Positions 61,910 through 64,000 of a DNA stretch of 64,000 nt are shown in pieces. The position numbers and the translations under genes are program-made. Positions within the stretch are counted from its first letter, which is position 1. The number at the start of each line of letters is the position of its first letter. Source of the stretch: Gilvimarinus algae (GTDB lineage: Bacteria; Pseudomonadota; Gammaproteobacteria; Pseudomonadales; Cellvibrionaceae); NCBI RefSeq assembly GCF_030518215.1, contig NZ_JAULRT010000032.1, positions 372,001 to 436,000 of the forward strand, written 5' to 3'. The notes beneath the pieces are model-generated. The model was not told the DNA's origin. It ran no database searches and was given only the letters and a program-made list of their open reading frames with translations.

Positions 61910-63580
61910 TTACTGCTGTGCTGCAGAAAATAATCGTTGCAGTTGTAAATTACGCACTACCTCTTCAATCGAACCTTTGCTTTTTTCGTTCTCCGATAAC
62001 GCATGAGACAAGAGTTGGTAGTCTGTGGACTTTGATAGTCCAGCTAGTTCCAGAGTCCATACGCCCAGTTCGTGACTGGCTTTAGGTAGCCAGTTACTGG
62101 CGATGGGATAGTTGGCAAATGCCAGTGCAGGTGTGTTTTGTTGCCAAGCCTTTCGCCCGTTCTCAAAGCTCACTTGTGCAAATACACGTTTTAGGTTGGG
62201 CAGATGGTCTCCAAAAAAAACAACCAGTGTGGGGCGTTCGCGTTGCGCGATGTACTTTTTTAAGTGGATCATTGTGGCGGAAGCATTTTGTGCGTGGTAG
62301 ATAAACTCTCTCCACTCGGCGCTCGCCTTTTTATCAAGGGCGGAAGGGGCTTGAATGTTGTCTCGGCGCACAGAATCGATCACGGGCTGAGTATCAAAGG
62401 GGCCGTGACCCTCCATTGAAATGGCAAAAATAAATTGGGGCTCTTTCTCGCCTTCAAGTTGGCTTTTTATCGTTTCGGCTAAGGCCAGGTCTGACACCCA
62501 AATCCCGTCTCGTCGTTTTCGGTCAAAATGTTCTATGTCAAAGAATTGATCAAAGCCCAGTAACGGAAGCGCTCTGTCGCGCTGCCACATGCTTTGGTTG
62601 TTTGGGTGCATGGCTGTGGTTTGATAGCCGAGTTGCGAAAGAGACCAGACGATAGATGACTGTTTCGCGTGAACAATGGAAATGTAGGGGTAGTCTTTCG
62701 TACCTAGAGCGTGAAACGGAATCGCAGTCAGAACTTCGAACTCCGTACGGGTGGTGTTTCCTCCAAATGTCGGGACGTCAATAATACTCTTAAGCGCCGT
62801 ATTGGACAGTGCGCAGAATTGCGGAATAAGCGCGCAACTATCCACCCCCTGAATGATGCCTGGATTGAAGAAGCTTTCGGCAAGCCAAAGCACAATGTCG
62901 GGTCGAACATCTGTTTGAGTGAAGTCGGGCTCTATGGGGTTGTCGCGCAAGAACTGGTCAACGAGCGCATGGTTGACCTCAGGCAAGCTTAATTGTGCAG
63001 AGCGTGCTCCTGTCACCAATGATGCTAACAGCCCTTGCTTAGCTGGTGCCTGGCTCGTTGCCCAAGGTTCAGCGCCGTGGGCCTTGGGGCTGTACATCAA
63101 CTCTGGGCTGACTGCTTTATCACTAATGAGGGCGAAGCCAACCAAGCTCACGAGAAGTGTTGGGGGTGCCCAGCGCCACTTTATCGCAGGCTCCTTTATA
63201 AAAAGGTAAATGGTGAGGGCGACTCCAGCGGCCAGTATAAGGCTGATGCCCTTGGGGGCATACAGCGAAAGCAGGTTCCAGTTGGCAATGGTTTGGCCTG
63301 CCAAAAACGCATCGGCAAATGTTAATGGTTGGTTGAGGTGTTCAAGCTTCAGCTTGTGAGCGCTAAACACCGCAAGGCCCGCGCAGGCTGTGAACAGCAG
63401 CGAGCACCAGGCTCTTCGGGTGACGCCGAAGAACAGCAAATAAGCCAGCAGCAGAGGCAATATATTGGCCGCCAGCTTTACCGGTGACGAACCTACGGAA
63501 AGATGATCGTCGAGGGCCAGTGGCAGAATGAGCAGAGCGGCAATAATAAGCAGTGGCTTGTTTGTGCGCGGATGAAGCAA
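61910..63580 (-). CDS. LTA synthase/OpgB-like sulfatase-family phosphotransferase
   Basis: 556 residues. I choose the TTG at 63580 because AAGGAG lies 6 bases upstream and the protein then begins with its first membrane helix; earlier in-frame codons to 63715 have no membrane-protein character. About four or five helices (to about 190) precede an alkaline-phosphatase-fold domain: PDIVLWLAESFFNP (metal-binding Glu), FGGNTTRTEFEVLTAIPFHA (nucleophile Thr), FAISMEGHGPFD and VVFFGDHLPN (Asp/His metal ligands). Such enzymes transfer glycerophosphate or phosphoethanolamine to surface glycans. It converges with the acyltransferase gene. Confidence 0.88.
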   Translation of the reverse strand: MLHPRTNKPLLIIAALLILPLALDDHLSVGSSPVKLAANILPLLLAYLLFFGVTRRAWCSLLFTACAGLAVFSAHKLKLEHLNQPLTFADAFLAGQTIANWNLLSLYAPKGISLILAAGVALTIYLFIKEPAIKWRWAPPTLLVSLVGFALISDKAVSPELMYSPKAHGAEPWATSQAPAKQGLLASLVTGARSAQLSLPEVNHALVDQFLRDNPIEPDFTQTDVRPDIVLWLAESFFNPGIIQGVDSCALIPQFCALSNTALKSIIDVPTFGGNTTRTEFEVLTAIPFHALGTKDYPYISIVHAKQSSIVWSLSQLGYQTTAMHPNNQSMWQRDRALPLLGFDQFFDIEHFDRKRRDGIWVSDLALAETIKSQLEGEKEPQFIFAISMEGHGPFDTQPVIDSVRRDNIQAPSALDKKASAEWREFIYHAQNASATMIHLKKYIAQRERPTLVVFFGDHLPNLKRVFAQVSFENGRKAWQQNTPALAFANYPIASNWLPKASHELGVWTLELAGLSKSTDYQLLSHALSENEKSKGSIEEVVRNLQLQRLFSAAQQ

Positions 63581-63662
63581 GGGGCTCTCCTTGAGGGTAA
63601 AACGGGTTCCGTTGGGGGGCGCAATCGGGGACGCATTGTAATAAAAATCGTCTATTTCTAAT

Positions 63663-63851
63663 ATGTTACTGCAAAATGACACTCGATTTTGTGAAAATCT
63701 GTTTCTAGCCCCCACTCTCGAGTGGTCATTGAGCTGCCTTTTTCAGGGCGGAAACGGGGTATTCGGGTTGGACAATGAGGGGCTACTCACCTACAATACG
63801 CGGTTAGTTGCATTAACCCAAGCCGCGCCAATGGTCGCCTTAGCACAGTGA
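63663..63851 (+). CDS. possible small open reading frame before a terminator
   Basis: 62 codons from an ATG at 63663 with no clear ribosome-binding site, ending GLLTYNTRLVALTQAAPMVA seven bases before a strong terminator. No family is recognised. The position fits the 3' end of a short transcript, which could be a coding RNA, a small RNA or the tail of a decayed gene. Divergent from the LTA-synthase-like gene. Confidence 0.25.
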   Translation: MLLQNDTRFCENLFLAPTLEWSLSCLFQGGNGVFGLDNEGLLTYNTRLVALTQAAPMVALAQ

Positions 63852-63857
63852 ATAAAT

Positions 63858-63894
63858 AAGCGAGATGAAGCCGACTGGTTCATCTCGCTTTTTT
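63858..63894. terminator. strong intrinsic terminator
   Basis: AAGCGAGATGAA, a nine-base loop and TTCATCTCGCTT form a 12-bp perfect stem followed by TTTTTT on the plus strand; the minus-strand side is also T-rich, so it may work both ways. It must end a short plus-strand transcript starting after 63580, or a minus-strand gene beyond the window. Confidence 0.88.
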
Positions 63895-64000
63895 GCAACT
63901 TGCGACCGGGCTTTACTTATTCCGACGAGATGTATCCGCGCTCTCGCGCCTGCTCTGGCGCGGTCGCTTCGCTCGGCATAAAAAAAGTGAAATCTTGAGG
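63895..64000. other. window end, no gene assigned
   Basis: The last 106 bases are too short to assign. They could be the 3' end of a gene outside the window or an intergenic region. Confidence 0.3.

Overview
The window looks like chromosome of a GC-rich, polysaccharide-degrading gammaproteobacterium, most likely a member of the Cellvibrionales (Cellvibrionaceae-like). The grounds are the many TonB-dependent receptors, a gene cluster for arabinan breakdown, and a gammaproteobacterial order of rnr-rlmB and nrdR-ribD-ribE-ribBA-ribH-nusB-thiL-pgpA. The taxonomic call is inference from gene content. I saw no tRNA, rRNA, CRISPR array, phage or integrase.

Layout. (a) 1-6.4 kb is a stress/quinone-detoxification region: LysR, DoxX, glutathionyl-hydroquinone reductase, an extradiol dioxygenase, a GlxA-type AraC regulator and a DUF899 protein. 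Two genes here are split by short non-coding inverted-repeat elements (89-349 and 3745-4012). (b) 6.3-14.4 kb holds a TonB receptor divergent from a membrane-bound LytTR regulator, a secreted ExoP C-terminal-like protein, a chemoreceptor followed by a SpoIIAA-like protein, a broken small membrane-protein gene and a glutaredoxin-MauE fusion. (c) 14.4-18.3 kb is a polyamine ABC transporter operon, potABCD. (d) 18.8-29.6 kb is an arabinan utilisation cluster: endo-arabinanase, two GH43 exo-enzymes (one with a ricin-type lectin domain), aldose epimerase, GH97, GH51 arabinofuranosidase, a decayed hydrolase gene and an exported ADP-ribosylglycohydrolase-like protein. (e) 29.6-39.6 kb holds a TonB receptor with a lipoprotein phosphatase, a BlaI repressor with an M56-M23 fused metallopeptidase, a BdlA-like chemoreceptor, a hemolysin-III protein and a probably Fur-controlled TonB receptor. 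(f) 39.7-48.3 kb holds glycerol kinase, two small hypothetical genes, a sodium/sugar symporter divergent from a large TonB receptor, and a FadR-type GntR regulator. (g) 48.4-60 kb is conserved housekeeping: RNase R, RlmB, NrdR, riboflavin synthesis, NusB, ThiL, PgpA, a retropepsin-like protease, RibA and DapB. (h) 60-64 kb holds two surface-modification enzymes, an OafA-type acyltransferase and an LTA-synthase-like sulfatase.

How the parts may work together. A palindrome close to TTRTANTAYAA occurs between the two divergent arabinanase genes (19927-19941) and twice between the symporter and the 44478 receptor (44084-44098; 44339-44349, just downstream of a good promoter). This suggests that the arabinanases, receptor, symporter and GntR regulator form one regulon although they lie about 25 kb apart. 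In that model the receptor brings arabino-oligosaccharides into the periplasm, GH43, GH51 and GH97 enzymes release arabinose, the epimerase interconverts anomers and the symporter takes up the sugar. Other points worth a second look are the BlaI/M56-M23 pair, whose LytM domain appears to lack its catalytic His and may be a wall sensor; two perfect LytTR-type half-sites between the LytTR gene and its divergent TonB receptor; and an inverted-repeat element with a CTAG duplication whose precise removal restores an esterase reading frame.
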